A stretch of 64,000 bases of DNA, from NCBI GenBank assembly GCA_016188005.1, contig JACPIQ010000035.1, positions 17,601 to 81,600 of the forward strand, given 5' to 3'. The translations under genes and the position numbers were made by a program. This stretch comes from Candidatus Rokuibacteriota bacterium. Lineage in GTDB: Bacteria; Methylomirabilota; Methylomirabilia; Rokubacteriales; CSP1-6. Below, one piece after another: positions 1 to 8,221 of this stretch; positions within the stretch are counted from its first letter, which is position 1, and each line of letters begins with the position of its first letter. The notes beneath the pieces were generated by a model. It was not told the origin of the DNA, did no database searches, and worked only from the letters and a program-made list of their open reading frames with translations.

Positions 1-17
1 GAGAGGAGAACCTGTCC

Positions 18-1376
18 ATGCGCGCCACCACCGCGATCGCCGAGTTCCTCGTCAAGAGCCGCTGGGAAGAGTGCCCCGAGCCTGCGGTGGAGGCTGCGCG
101 GCGGGCCATCCTCGACTGCCTGGGCGTCATGCTGGCGGGCTCCGCCGACCCTGCCGCGCGCATCGTGCAATCGGTGGCCCAGGCCGAGGGCGGCGCCCCG
201 CTGGCCACCGTGGTCGGGACGGGGCAGCGCACCGGCGCCGTCTGGGCCGCGCTCTGCAACGGCACGGCGGCGCATGCGCTCGACTTCGACGACACCAACT
301 TCGCCCTGCTGGGCCATCCCTCGGCGCCCGTTCTCGCCGCGGCGCTGGCGGCGGGGGAGCTGGCGCTGGCCGATGGCCGGGCGGTGCTCCACGCCTTCTT
401 GCTGGGCTTCGAGGTGGAGACGACGTTGGCCGAGGTGGTGAACCCCCAGCACTACGAGCACGGCTGGCACGCCACCTGTACCCTCGGCACCCTCGGCGCC
501 GCGGCGGCCGCCAGCCGCCTCCTGGGGCTCGACGCCGCGCAGGCGCGCATGGCACTGGCCACTGCCGCCAGCCAGTCCTCGGGCCTCAAGGAGAACTTCG
601 GCACCATGACCAAGCCCTTCCACGTCGGGCACGCGGCCCGGAGCGGCGTGCTCGCGGCGCTCCTGGCGCGGGAGGGGTGGACAGCCTCCGAGCAGGCGCT
701 CGAAGGTCCGCAGGGCTGGGTGAGCGTGCTGGGCGCCGGCGCCCCCCGGCTCGAGGCGCTCGCCACGCTGGGCGCGCCATGGAAGATCCTCACGACGGGC
801 ATTGCGGTGAAGCCCTACCCCTCCTGCGCCGGCACCCACTCCATCATCGACGGCGTCCTCGACCTCAAGCGCACCCACGGCTTGCGTCCAGACCAGGTGG
901 CGGAGATCACGGTGGGGGTCAACGCGATGGTGCCGAGGGTCCTCATCCACCACGACCCGCACACGGGGCTCGAGGCGAAGTTCTCGGCCGAGTTCGCCGC
1001 CGCCGCCGCCCTCTGCGAGGAACGGGTGGGGATTGGCACCTTCCAGGACGACAAGGCCCGGAGCGGCGCCATCCGGGCGCTCATGGCGCGGGTTCGGGTC
1101 GAGGTAGATCCCGAGATTCCCAGCGACCTGGAGCGCCACATGTGGTCGAGGGTGACGATCCGGCTCACCGATGGCCGCACGCTCCGGGTGGGGCCGCGCC
1201 AGGTACCGGGGCATCCCGGCAACCCGCTCACGCGGGAGGCGCTCCGCGACAAGTTCACCGAATGCGCGGGGCTGGTGCTCCCGGAGGATCGCGTGGCCGC
1301 GGTCCGGGAGATGGTGGAGGGGCTCGACGGCTGCCCCGACCTGCGGAGCCTCACCGCGATCCTGTCGTCCGCCTGA
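18..1376 (+). CDS. MmgE/PrpD family protein
   Basis: This 452-residue protein matches the MmgE/PrpD family, whose members include 2-methylcitrate dehydratase and cis-aconitate decarboxylase-like enzymes acting on tricarboxylic acids. The N-terminal helical domain carries the family signature around residues 88-92 (HALDFDDTN) and the stretch LGTLGAAAAASRLLGL near residues 155-170. The C-terminal domain begins near residue 260 (KPYPSCAGTHSIID), where the family has its conserved lysine and cysteine-containing loop. Length agrees with the family (450-490). The ATG follows a GAGGAGA motif about 10 bases upstream. No prpB or prpC is adjacent, so the substrate is open; neighbouring CoA-ester and amide genes are suggestive only. 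It is convergent with the cytochrome gene and is separated from it by two palindromic repeats. Confidence 0.85.
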   Translation: MRATTAIAEFLVKSRWEECPEPAVEAARRAILDCLGVMLAGSADPAARIVQSVAQAEGGAPLATVVGTGQRTGAVWAALCNGTAAHALDFDDTNFALLGHPSAPVLAAALAAGELALADGRAVLHAFLLGFEVETTLAEVVNPQHYEHGWHATCTLGTLGAAAAASRLLGLDAAQARMALATAASQSSGLKENFGTMTKPFHVGHAARSGVLAALLAREGWTASEQALEGPQGWVSVLGAGAPRLEALATLGAPWKILTTGIAVKPYPSCAGTHSIIDGVLDLKRTHGLRPDQVAEITVGVNAMVPRVLIHHDPHTGLEAKFSAEFAAAAALCEERVGIGTFQDDKARSGAIRALMARVRVEVDPEIPSDLERHMWSRVTIRLTDGRTLRVGPRQVPGHPGNPLTREALRDKFTECAGLVLPEDRVAAVREMVEGLDGCPDLRSLTAILSSA

Positions 1377-1407
1377 GTCACTCCGGCGGATCAGCCCTGG
1401 TCGGCAG

Positions 1408-1579
1408 CAGCTCAGATCGCCTGACGAAAGTCGCGCAGCGCGCCCATCCGGCGGGCGCGGGCGGGCGACAGCCCGGGTGCCCGCGCCTGGATTGACACCA
1501 GCTCAGATCGCCCGAAGAAAGCCGCGCGACGCGACATTCCGGCGGGCGCGGGCGGGCGACAGCCCGGGTGCCCGCGCCA
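1408..1579. repeat. Two tandem copies of a ~90-bp palindromic repeat
   Basis: Two copies start at 1408 and 1499 (period 91). Each has a head beginning CAGCTCAGATCGCC and a GC-rich hairpin tail. The outer arms GGCGCGGGC and GCCCGCGCC lie at 1454-1462/1479-1487 and 1545-1553/1570-1578, with an inner GGGC-GACA-GCCC hairpin. The tail is closely related to repeats at 48.74-49.01 kb. Both copies lie in the gap between two convergent genes, as REP-type elements do, and could act as bidirectional terminators. Confidence 0.8.
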
Positions 1580-1581
1580 GG

Positions 1582-2580
1582 TCAATGATGACAGTTCACG
1601 CACTCGAGCGGAGCCTTGGGCTCGGCGCGGGTGAGGGTGGGCGTCGGCGAGCCGATCCACGCCAGGCTGGCCAGGGCCTTCGCGTTCGCCGCGCGGTGGC
1701 ATTCCACGCACCAGCCCATGGTGAGCCGGTTCGGCACGGGGGTCATGCCGGCGAGGTTCATGATGTCGTTGACGAACCCCTGGCCCGTCGGGCCGGCGGC
1801 AACCTGCTCCATGGCCTCGACGATCCCGTGGCATGTCTGGCAGGGGAGCCCGGCCTGCACGTGGTTCTTGTGGGTGAACTTCACGTACTCGGGCACCCGG
1901 AAGACCCGGACCCACGGGATCGGCTCCTTCCGCTCCCAGTAGTCAAGGAGCTTCTGGACCTCCGGGTTCCCCTGCGCGGCGATGACCCTGTGGCAGCCCA
2001 TGCAGCGCTCCACGGACGGCAACCCCGCCGGGCTGCTTCTCCGGGCTTCCGCATGGCAGTACTGGCAGTCGATCCTGTACGAGCCCGCGTGGATCGCGTG
2101 GCTGAAGAAGATGGGCTGCACCGGCCCCTCCCGCTTCACGGGGATCGGCAGCACCCCCCTGGGGTCGAAGGCGGGCTGGGCCAGCGTCCGCACGTAGGCG
2201 ATCACGTCGTTGACCTGGGTATCAGAGAGCTGGGGCTTGAACGGGGGCATGAGGGGCGAGAGCCCGACGGCCTGGCCGCCCCGGGTGATGAGGGAGAAGA
2301 GGAAGTGATCGGGCAGCGGGTTGAGCACAGCCCCCTGGGTCAGGTCCTGCGGCTTGATCGGCAGGCTCTGGCCGGAGAGGCCGTCGCCCTTCCCGCTCTG
2401 ACCGTGGCAGTTGGCGCAGTACGTGGCGAACACCTGCTGGCCGCGCTGCACCTTGACGTCGGTGGCCACCCGCGCCGAGGAGGCGGGGGACCAGGCGAGC
2501 ACGCCAGCGGCCAGGGCGGCGGCCAGGACCACGGTGGCGATGAGGGGGCCGGCCAGACGCATGACGGCGATTCTACTCAT
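1582..2580 (-). CDS. Hexaheme cytochrome c (monoheme domain plus c7/ActA-like pentaheme domain)
   Basis: The 332-residue protein starts with a signal/anchor helix (about residues 8-30) and has six CXXCH heme c sites: CANCH near residue 55, then CQYCH, CMGCH, CQTCH, CVECH and CVNCH. The first 130 residues form a class I cytochrome c domain with GQQVF before the heme and a MPPF methionine-ligand region. The rest resembles the multiheme subunit ActA of alternative complex III and related cytochrome c7 proteins (FSHAIHAG, FTHKNHV histidine ligand motifs). It probably transfers electrons in the periplasm. Its start is one base from the livF stop, so it sits at the end of the Liv operon. No other alternative-complex-III subunit is next to it. 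Start could also be the second methionine six residues in. Confidence 0.85.
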   Translation of the reverse strand: MSRIAVMRLAGPLIATVVLAAALAAGVLAWSPASSARVATDVKVQRGQQVFATYCANCHGQSGKGDGLSGQSLPIKPQDLTQGAVLNPLPDHFLFSLITRGGQAVGLSPLMPPFKPQLSDTQVNDVIAYVRTLAQPAFDPRGVLPIPVKREGPVQPIFFSHAIHAGSYRIDCQYCHAEARRSSPAGLPSVERCMGCHRVIAAQGNPEVQKLLDYWERKEPIPWVRVFRVPEYVKFTHKNHVQAGLPCQTCHGIVEAMEQVAAGPTGQGFVNDIMNLAGMTPVPNRLTMGWCVECHRAANAKALASLAWIGSPTPTLTRAEPKAPLECVNCHH

Positions 2581-2581
2581 C

Positions 2582-3298
2582 TCACCCCCCGAGGTAAAGT
2601 CGCTTTACCTCGGGGTCAGCCAGCAGCGACGGCCCGGTCCCCTCGAACCGGTTCCGCCCCAGCTCGAGCACGTATCCCCGGTCAGCCACGGCCAGGGCAC
2701 GCGCGGCGTTCTGCTCCACCACCATGAGGGTGTAGCCCGAGCCCTTCATCTCCAGGAGCTTGTCAAAGATGAGCCCCACGAACTTGGGCGACAGCCCCAG
2801 CGAGGGCTCGTCGAGGAGGACGAGCTTGGGGGTGGTCATGAGGGCGCGCGCGATGGCCACCATCTGCTGCTCCCCGCCCGACATGGTCCCCGCCTTCTGG
2901 CGGCGCCGCTCCGCCAGGATGGGGAAGAGCGCGTACACCCGGTCGAGGGCCTCGCGGATCCGCGCCTCGCTGCGCTCGATGTAGGCCCCCATCTCGAGGT
3001 TCTCGAGCACCGTCATCTGCGGGAGCACGATGCGCCCCTGGGGCACGTAGGCGAGCCCACGGGGGAGAACCTGGTCGGGACGGAGCCCCGTGATGTCGTG
3101 GCCGTCGAAGATCACTCGACCGCTGGTCGGGCGCAGGAAGCCCACGATCACCTTGAAGGCCGTGGACTTGCCCGCGCCGTTGGGACCGATGACGGTGACC
3201 ATCTCCCCGGGCGAGACGACGAAGCTCACCTCGTGGATGATCGCCATCTTGCCGTAGCCGGCCGTGATGGCCTCGGCGCGGAGGAGCGTCGAGATCAC
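2582..3298 (-). CDS. livF: Liv-type ABC transporter ATP-binding protein LivF (system 1)
   Basis: This 238-residue ATPase of the branched-chain amino acid/amide importer family has Walker A GPNGAGKS, Q-loop YVPQGR, signature SGGEQQMV, Walker B LVLLDEPS and the H-loop region VEQN typical of LivF. The GTG start overlaps the methyltransferase stop (GTGA), which fixes the start better than the longer open frame upstream. LivF normally follows livG directly, but here two unrelated genes lie between them. It should energise the permease LivH-LivM at the inner membrane. Its substrate is set by the binding protein encoded at 8222-9403. Confidence 0.93.
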   Translation of the reverse strand: MISTLLRAEAITAGYGKMAIIHEVSFVVSPGEMVTVIGPNGAGKSTAFKVIVGFLRPTSGRVIFDGHDITGLRPDQVLPRGLAYVPQGRIVLPQMTVLENLEMGAYIERSEARIREALDRVYALFPILAERRRQKAGTMSGGEQQMVAIARALMTTPKLVLLDEPSLGLSPKFVGLIFDKLLEMKGSGYTLMVVEQNAARALAVADRGYVLELGRNRFEGTGPSLLADPEVKRLYLGG

Positions 3299-3942
3299 GG
3301 CAGCCGCTCGCAGATGTAGAGCACGTGCGGGTAGGGCAGGATGTCCACCATCAGGTGCCGGTGAACGCGGAAGCCCAGGTGCTCGAGCAGATCCTGGAGC
3401 TCCTCGGCCGCCCAGTAGCGCACCGGGCTCCTCGGGTCCATGACCCGATCCAGCGCGTGGGTGAACCAGCGCTTGTAAGCGGGTCGGCGGTCCACGTCCT
3501 TGATCAGGAGCCGCCCGCCGGGCGGCAGCGCCTTCGCCAGCTGCTCGAGGAGCGGGCGCACGGCCTCTTCCGGGACATGGTGCACGATGTCCAGCATGTA
3601 GGCCGCGTCGAAGATCTCCCCGCCCCGGAACTCGGTGGCGTCTCCGACCTCGTAGCGCACGTTGGCGAGGCCCAGGCGCCGGGCCGCCGCGCGGGCCATG
3701 GCGATCCGCCGCGCGTTGCGGTCGAGCCCCGCGATGCGCAGGTCCGGTCGGATCGAGGCGTAGTAGAGCGAGAAGAGGCCGAAGCCACACCCCACGTCCA
3801 GCACGCGGCCCCGCTCGGGCAGGTACTGCCCGATCTCGTCGAGGAAGCGCTGGCGCAGGATCCAGAAGCGCCCCCAGCAGTAGCCGCGGACGATCCAGTC
3901 GTCGTAGGCCCGGATGACGCTAAGAACCGGCTCGCTTCGCAT
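3295..3942 (-). CDS. Class I SAM-dependent methyltransferase
   Basis: A 215-residue Rossmann-fold methyltransferase. Motif I is VLDVGCGFGLFSL (about residues 48-60), the acidic residue after strand 2 is in AGLDRN, and the later motifs are VGDATEF and LPPGGRLLIKDV. The ATG at 3942 gives the sequence MRSEPVLSVIRAYDDW and overlaps the end of the glycosyltransferase gene by 23 bases. The stop overlaps the livF GTG. Substrate is unknown; the close pairing with a membrane glycosyltransferase suggests a shared glycan, lipid or polyprenyl acceptor, but this is inference. The gene is embedded between livG and livF on the same strand, an unusual place. Confidence 0.85.
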   Translation of the reverse strand: MRSEPVLSVIRAYDDWIVRGYCWGRFWILRQRFLDEIGQYLPERGRVLDVGCGFGLFSLYYASIRPDLRIAGLDRNARRIAMARAAARRLGLANVRYEVGDATEFRGGEIFDAAYMLDIVHHVPEEAVRPLLEQLAKALPPGGRLLIKDVDRRPAYKRWFTHALDRVMDPRSPVRYWAAEELQDLLEHLGFRVHRHLMVDILPYPHVLYICERLP

Positions 3943-5431
3943 AGATCCGGTAGCCGTCCCCCTCGACCGCCAGCGTGTAGGCGCGCTCCAGGAGTGCGCG
4001 GATCTCGGGCAGCGCCGCCAGGCGCTCGTAGCCCGTCGTGATCCAGGCATACGGGAAGACGACGATGGCGGCCGGCGGGGCCGTCTCGAGCCCGGTGACG
4101 AACTCCGCGCGCAGCGCCAGGATGCGCGGGTCGGTCACGTCGTGGGAGAAGTGGAAGTCGTAGATGAAGCGGGTCGGCTGACGCACCCCGAGCCGCAGGA
4201 GGGCATGAACACCGCCCTCGGTCAGATCCATCACCTGGACGGTGACGGCGCGCCCCGCCGAGGCGCCGCCGCGCGGATCACGCAGGATCGGCCCGAGGTC
4301 GCGCACCACGGCCGACACTCGCCGCTCCTTCTCGCCGATCCACCGCGCGTCCATGGCGTCGAGCCCCTTGGCGTCCAGCACCACCACGAGGGCGGCGAGG
4401 AGCCCGAGAGCGGCGGCCCGGCCGAGCGCGGGCAAGGCCAGGGGCCAGCGCCACGCCGCGAGGGCCTCGGGCGCCAGCGCCATCGCCGCGAGGACGCAGA
4501 GAAAGAACACGAGCGGGTACTGATGGTACTCCCACCCCTTCCCCTGGACGGCCAGGTGGGCGACGCCGTAGAGCACTCCCATCGCCGCCAGGGTGCTCCT
4601 GATCTCGAAGCCGGGCCGGAGCCGGGCGGCGAGCCCCACGGCGCCCAGCGCCGCGAGGAGCCCCAGGACGGCCCAGCCGTACCGGTACCAGGACATAGCC
4701 TGCCAGACCGAGACCCGGCCCACCTGACTGTAGAGCGGCAGGACATAGCCGGTGAGGACCGAGAGGAAAGGCCCGAGGCCGCCGCGCCAGCCGAGCCATC
4801 CCAGCAGGGCCGCCGGCACGACGAGACCCGAGGCGAGGACGGCGCCCGCGCCCGCCAGGGGCGACCGCCCGGCCCGGCGCGCTCCCAGCGCCCCGGCCAG
4901 CGCGCAGCCGAGCCAGAAGAGCCCCGCGAGAGGCTTGATCATCATGCCCGCGCCGAGGGCCAGCCCGCTCCACCAGAGCGGCTGGAGCGCGCCACGGCCC
5001 TCCCAGGCCCGGGCCACGCCCCAGGCCCCCGACAGCAGCAAGAGGCAGAGCAGGAAGTCCCGCTGCCCCGCCCGCCAGGCCCCGCCCGCCAGGTGGTGGA
5101 GGGCGAAGAGGAGAGCGCCCGCCGCGGCCGCCGGCCGGCCCGCCACCGGGGCGGCGTAGCCGACCACCACCGCGCAGGTGCCGGCGAGCCAGGCCAGGTC
5201 GAAGAGCCGCCACACCACGTCGCTCATCCCCACCGTGGCGACGAGCGCCCAGTGCAGGAGATAGACGCCGGGCATGTTCACATCGAAGATGTCGCGGTAC
5301 GGCACCGCCCCCTGGGTCAGGAGCCAGCCGATGTAGTGGAACAGCGGGGCATCGTGGATCAGCGGCCAGCCCAGCGACCGCCAGCCCAGGTAGGCCACGC
5401 TCAGCCCGCTAGCGGCCAAAATAGGCTTCAA
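3920..5431 (-). CDS. Polytopic membrane glycosyltransferase (GT39/ArnT/PMT-like)
   Basis: A 503-residue protein with about ten hydrophobic helices in residues 1-380 and a soluble C-terminal tail. Near residues 45-55 it has YRDIFDVNMPG, the acidic first-loop motif of polyprenyl-phosphate-sugar-dependent glycosyltransferases of the dolichyl-phosphate-mannose-protein mannosyltransferase type. GAGMMIKP and KGWEYHQYP later in the protein are also typical. It would transfer a sugar from a lipid carrier at the periplasmic face of the inner membrane. It starts 23 bases inside the 3' end of livG and overlaps the methyltransferase gene, so it must be co-transcribed with the transporter. Acceptor unknown. 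Confidence 0.8.
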   Translation of the reverse strand: MKPILAASGLSVAYLGWRSLGWPLIHDAPLFHYIGWLLTQGAVPYRDIFDVNMPGVYLLHWALVATVGMSDVVWRLFDLAWLAGTCAVVVGYAAPVAGRPAAAAGALLFALHHLAGGAWRAGQRDFLLCLLLLSGAWGVARAWEGRGALQPLWWSGLALGAGMMIKPLAGLFWLGCALAGALGARRAGRSPLAGAGAVLASGLVVPAALLGWLGWRGGLGPFLSVLTGYVLPLYSQVGRVSVWQAMSWYRYGWAVLGLLAALGAVGLAARLRPGFEIRSTLAAMGVLYGVAHLAVQGKGWEYHQYPLVFFLCVLAAMALAPEALAAWRWPLALPALGRAAALGLLAALVVVLDAKGLDAMDARWIGEKERRVSAVVRDLGPILRDPRGGASAGRAVTVQVMDLTEGGVHALLRLGVRQPTRFIYDFHFSHDVTDPRILALRAEFVTGLETAPPAAIVVFPYAWITTGYERLAALPEIRALLERAYTLAVEGDGYRIYAKRAGS

Positions 5432-6113
5432 TCACCCGCTCGTCGGACTGGATCACGCCCGGGGGGCCCTCGGCCAGCTTCTCGCCGTGATCGAGGACGA
5501 ACACCGTCTCGCACAGTCCCATGACGACCTTCATGTCGTGCTCGACCAGGAAGATGGTCTTCCCGCGGTCCCGGAGCGCCCGGACGGCGTCCAGCAGCTC
5601 GTTGAGCAGGGTGCGGTTGACCCCCGCCGCGGGCTCGTCCAGCAGGATCAGCTCCGGGTCCGTCATGAGCACGCGGACGAACTCCACGAGCTTCTGCTGG
5701 CCGTAGGAGAGGTTGCCCGCGTACTCGCCGGCGAGGGCCTCGATCTTCACCAGCCGCAAGAGCTCCTCCGCGCGCCGACGCGCCCGCCGGTAGTCCCCGG
5801 TGGTGACCACCATGAGGTTCTCGAGCGCGGTCAGCTCGGGGAAGACCCGGATCACCTGGAAGGTGCGGCCGAGACCGTGGTGGAAGACCTGGTGGGGTTT
5901 GAGGCCGTCGATCCGCCTCCCCTTGAACCGGATCTCCCCGCTGTCCCGCGGCTCGACGCCGGTGATGCAGTTGAACAGCGTCGTCTTGCCGGAGCCGTTG
6001 GGGCCGATGAGCCCGTAGATCCTGCCCGCGTCGAGGGAGAGCGAGACGCGGTTCACGGCGGTCACGCCGCCGAAGCGCTTGGTGACGTTCTTGATCTCGA
6101 GGATGGGCGGCAT
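5409..6113 (-). CDS. livG: Liv-type ABC transporter ATP-binding protein LivG (system 1)
   Basis: The 234-residue ATPase has Walker A GPNGSGKT, the LivG-typical GLGRTFQ Q-loop region, a signature loop written LSYGQQK, Walker B LILLDEP followed by AAGVN (the LivG hallmark) and the switch histidine in VEHDM. It partners LivF and the LivHM permease. The gene begins 232 bases downstream of livM, the largest gap in this operon, and that gap holds no credible gene. Its 3' end overlaps the glycosyltransferase start by 23 bases. Confidence 0.94.
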   Translation of the reverse strand: MPPILEIKNVTKRFGGVTAVNRVSLSLDAGRIYGLIGPNGSGKTTLFNCITGVEPRDSGEIRFKGRRIDGLKPHQVFHHGLGRTFQVIRVFPELTALENLMVVTTGDYRRARRRAEELLRLVKIEALAGEYAGNLSYGQQKLVEFVRVLMTDPELILLDEPAAGVNRTLLNELLDAVRALRDRGKTIFLVEHDMKVVMGLCETVFVLDHGEKLAEGPPGVIQSDERVIEAYFGR

Positions 6114-6345
6114 CAGTGCGCCTCCAACGAGTCTCGCCTATTCCACGCGCGCGCCCGCACCGTGCCGGGCCAAGGAACGAGCCAGACGAGGCCCCGCAGT
6201 GCGAGCCGCAGCCGCAGGCCAGGCGAGCGGAGACGGGCACGCGGGCGAGCGGAGCGAGCCAGCGCGGGCGCGAGGCGTACGTGGGTGTACGTTGAGCGCC
6301 CGCGCCGACCGAGAACGACGTATGGCGAAGTTCATTGGGCCGGCA

Positions 6346-7269
6346 CTAGATCGTGCGAGGCAGGTTGTACTTCTGCTGCAACACGCCCAGGATCCCGCGC
6401 GGCATCACGAGCACGACGGCGACGATGATGGCGCCGAAGAGGAGCTGGTGGAGGTAGATGAAGCGCGCCCAGACCACCTCCTGGAAGGCGAAGAGCAGGA
6501 CGGCGCCGAGCACCGGCCCCCAGATCGTCCCCTTGCCCCCGAAGAGCGCCATCACGATCATGGTGATGGTCATGAGGAGGGGGAAGACGCTGATGGGCTC
6601 GATGTAGCCCTGGTCCCGGGCCGACAGCCCGCCGACGACGCCCGGCCCCACCGCCGAGAGCAGGAAGGCGTAGAGCTTGTAGCGGAAGGTGTCGATCCCC
6701 ATGGCCTCGGCCGCCACCTCGTCCTCGCGGATCGTCATGAGGCGCAGGCCGAAGCGCGAGGTGAGGATCACGTAGGCCAGCAGCGTCACCCCCGCGGCGG
6801 TGAGCCCCATGGCGTAGTAGATCGGCACGCTGGCGTGCAGCGTCGGCAGTGAGAGCCCGAGCCCCCCGCCCGTGAGCCCCTCGAAGTACGAGGCGGCCAC
6901 GCGCAGGACCTCGTTGAGGCCGAGCATGGCGATGGCGAAGTACGGGCCCTTGAGCCGGAGGCACGGCCAGCCGATCACCAGCGCCAGCACGGCGGCCACG
7001 AGCCCGCCCATGAGCGCGGCCGCGAGCCACGGCCAGTGGAGCTTCGTGATGACGATGCCCGTGGCGTAGGCTCCCGTGCCGTAGAAGGCCACATGCCCGA
7101 AGGAGACGTAGCCGGTGAGCCCCGAGATGAGGTTCCAGGACTGCGCCAGGGCGATCCACATGAAGAGCTGGAGCATGAGGCGGACGCCGTAGCCGCTCCC
7201 CTCGAGCGGGTAGAGCAGGAGCCCGAGGAGCAACGCCGCGGCGAGCCCGGTGAGGCCCGCACGCCTCAC
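6346..7269 (-). CDS. livM: Liv-type ABC transporter permease LivM (system 1)
   Basis: A 307-residue inner-membrane permease with about eight to ten helices and the family motifs SGLTGYVSFGHVAFYGTGAY (about residues 49-68) and GGKGTIWGPVLGA near the C-terminus. The cytoplasmic loop TIREDEVAAEAMGID couples to the ATPases. The start is GTG and overlaps the livH stop codon (GTGA), indicating translational coupling. It pairs with LivH to form the channel for the substrate delivered by the binding protein upstream. Confidence 0.94.
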   Translation of the reverse strand: MRRAGLTGLAAALLLGLLLYPLEGSGYGVRLMLQLFMWIALAQSWNLISGLTGYVSFGHVAFYGTGAYATGIVITKLHWPWLAAALMGGLVAAVLALVIGWPCLRLKGPYFAIAMLGLNEVLRVAASYFEGLTGGGLGLSLPTLHASVPIYYAMGLTAAGVTLLAYVILTSRFGLRLMTIREDEVAAEAMGIDTFRYKLYAFLLSAVGPGVVGGLSARDQGYIEPISVFPLLMTITMIVMALFGGKGTIWGPVLGAVLLFAFQEVVWARFIYLHQLLFGAIIVAVVLVMPRGILGVLQQKYNLPRTI

Positions 7270-8144
7270 GACGCCCGCCCCCCGAGGAGCCCCGTGGGGC
7301 GCACGAGGAGCACGACGACGAGCAGCACGTAGGCCACCGCCTCGTTGACCTGGGTCGTGAGGAACAGGGAGGAGAGCTGCTCGATCAGCCCCAGCAGGAG
7401 CCCGCCCAGGAGGGCGCCCGGGTAGTTCCCGGCCCCACCCAGCACGATCACGAGGAAGGACTTGAAGGTGTAGACCTGTCCCATCTCCGGCTGGATCGCC
7501 ACCATCACTGCCACGAGCGAGCCGCCCGCCGCGGCCAGGGCCGAGGCCAGGCCGAAGGCGATGGCGTGGACGCGCCCGACGTTGATGCCGCAGACCTGGG
7601 CCACCTCCCGGCTCTGGGAGACGGCGCGGATCGCCTTGCCGAGCCGCGTCTTCTGCAGGAACAGGAAGGCTGCGGCGGTGATCGCCACCGCGATGGCGCA
7701 GGCGATGACGCGCGACTTGGAGAAGGCGATGGGGCCGAGCACGAAGGCGCCCGTCAGGTACTCCACGGCCCGGAGGTCGGAGGTGAAGGCGAGCTGCGCC
7801 AGGTTCACGATCGCGATGGACACCCCGAAGGTCACGAGCAGCGAGGACAGCTCGGGGGCGTCCACCACGCGGTACACGAGGAAGCGCTGGAGGAGCACCC
7901 CGAGAAGGTAGAGGAGCGGCATGGAGACGAGCAGCGACAGATAGGGGTTGAGCCCCACCGTGCTGAAGAGCCAGAAGGTCACGTAGGCCCCGAGCATGAG
8001 GAGGGGGCCGTGGGCGACGTTGAGCACGCGCATGACGCCGAAGATGAGCCCGAGCCCGAGAGCCACCATGGCGTAGAGGGACCCCGCCAGGAGGCCGGAG
8101 ACGATCACCTGGCCCAGCATGGCGGGCGTGATGACGAGGCTCAT
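7266..8144 (-). CDS. livH: Liv-type ABC transporter permease LivH (system 1)
   Basis: A 292-residue permease with the LivH pattern: SGLLAGSLYAMVALGLGLIFGVMRVLNVAHG at the N-terminus (helix 1 and the following loop), SREVAQVCGINVGRVHAIAF in the ATPase-coupling loop, and GGAGNYPGALLGGLLLGL near the end. About eight helices are visible. It lies 77 bases downstream of the binding-protein gene, and a perfect hairpin occupies that gap. The livM start overlaps its stop. Confidence 0.94.
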   Translation of the reverse strand: MSLVITPAMLGQVIVSGLLAGSLYAMVALGLGLIFGVMRVLNVAHGPLLMLGAYVTFWLFSTVGLNPYLSLLVSMPLLYLLGVLLQRFLVYRVVDAPELSSLLVTFGVSIAIVNLAQLAFTSDLRAVEYLTGAFVLGPIAFSKSRVIACAIAVAITAAAFLFLQKTRLGKAIRAVSQSREVAQVCGINVGRVHAIAFGLASALAAAGGSLVAVMVAIQPEMGQVYTFKSFLVIVLGGAGNYPGALLGGLLLGLIEQLSSLFLTTQVNEAVAYVLLVVVLLVRPTGLLGGRAS

Positions 8145-8164
8145 GGGCGCTCCGGAACGCGCGA

Positions 8165-8190
8165 GCGCCCGCCGGGGAGCCGGCGGGCGC
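8165..8190 (-). terminator. Perfect 11-bp hairpin between binding-protein gene and livH
   Basis: Arms 8165-8175 and 8180-8190 are exact inverted repeats (GCGCCCGCCGG and CCGGCGGGCGC) around a 4-base loop. No T-run follows on the minus strand, so it is better read as an attenuating or mRNA-stabilising hairpin. It could raise the level of binding protein over permease, as known for several ABC operons. Function is inferred; the palindrome is directly visible. Confidence 0.6.
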
Positions 8191-8221
8191 CCGCTGCCTT
8201 GGACCTCAGCGGCTCACCCGG

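Noticed and set aside
1582..2580. Plus-strand frames across the cytochrome gene
   Set aside because: The minus strand has six CXXCH sites and a signal sequence; the plus-strand frames have no family features.
6138..6335. Open frame in the livM-livG gap
   Set aside because: Ala/Arg-rich, no ribosome site and no motif; the 232-base gap looks noncoding.
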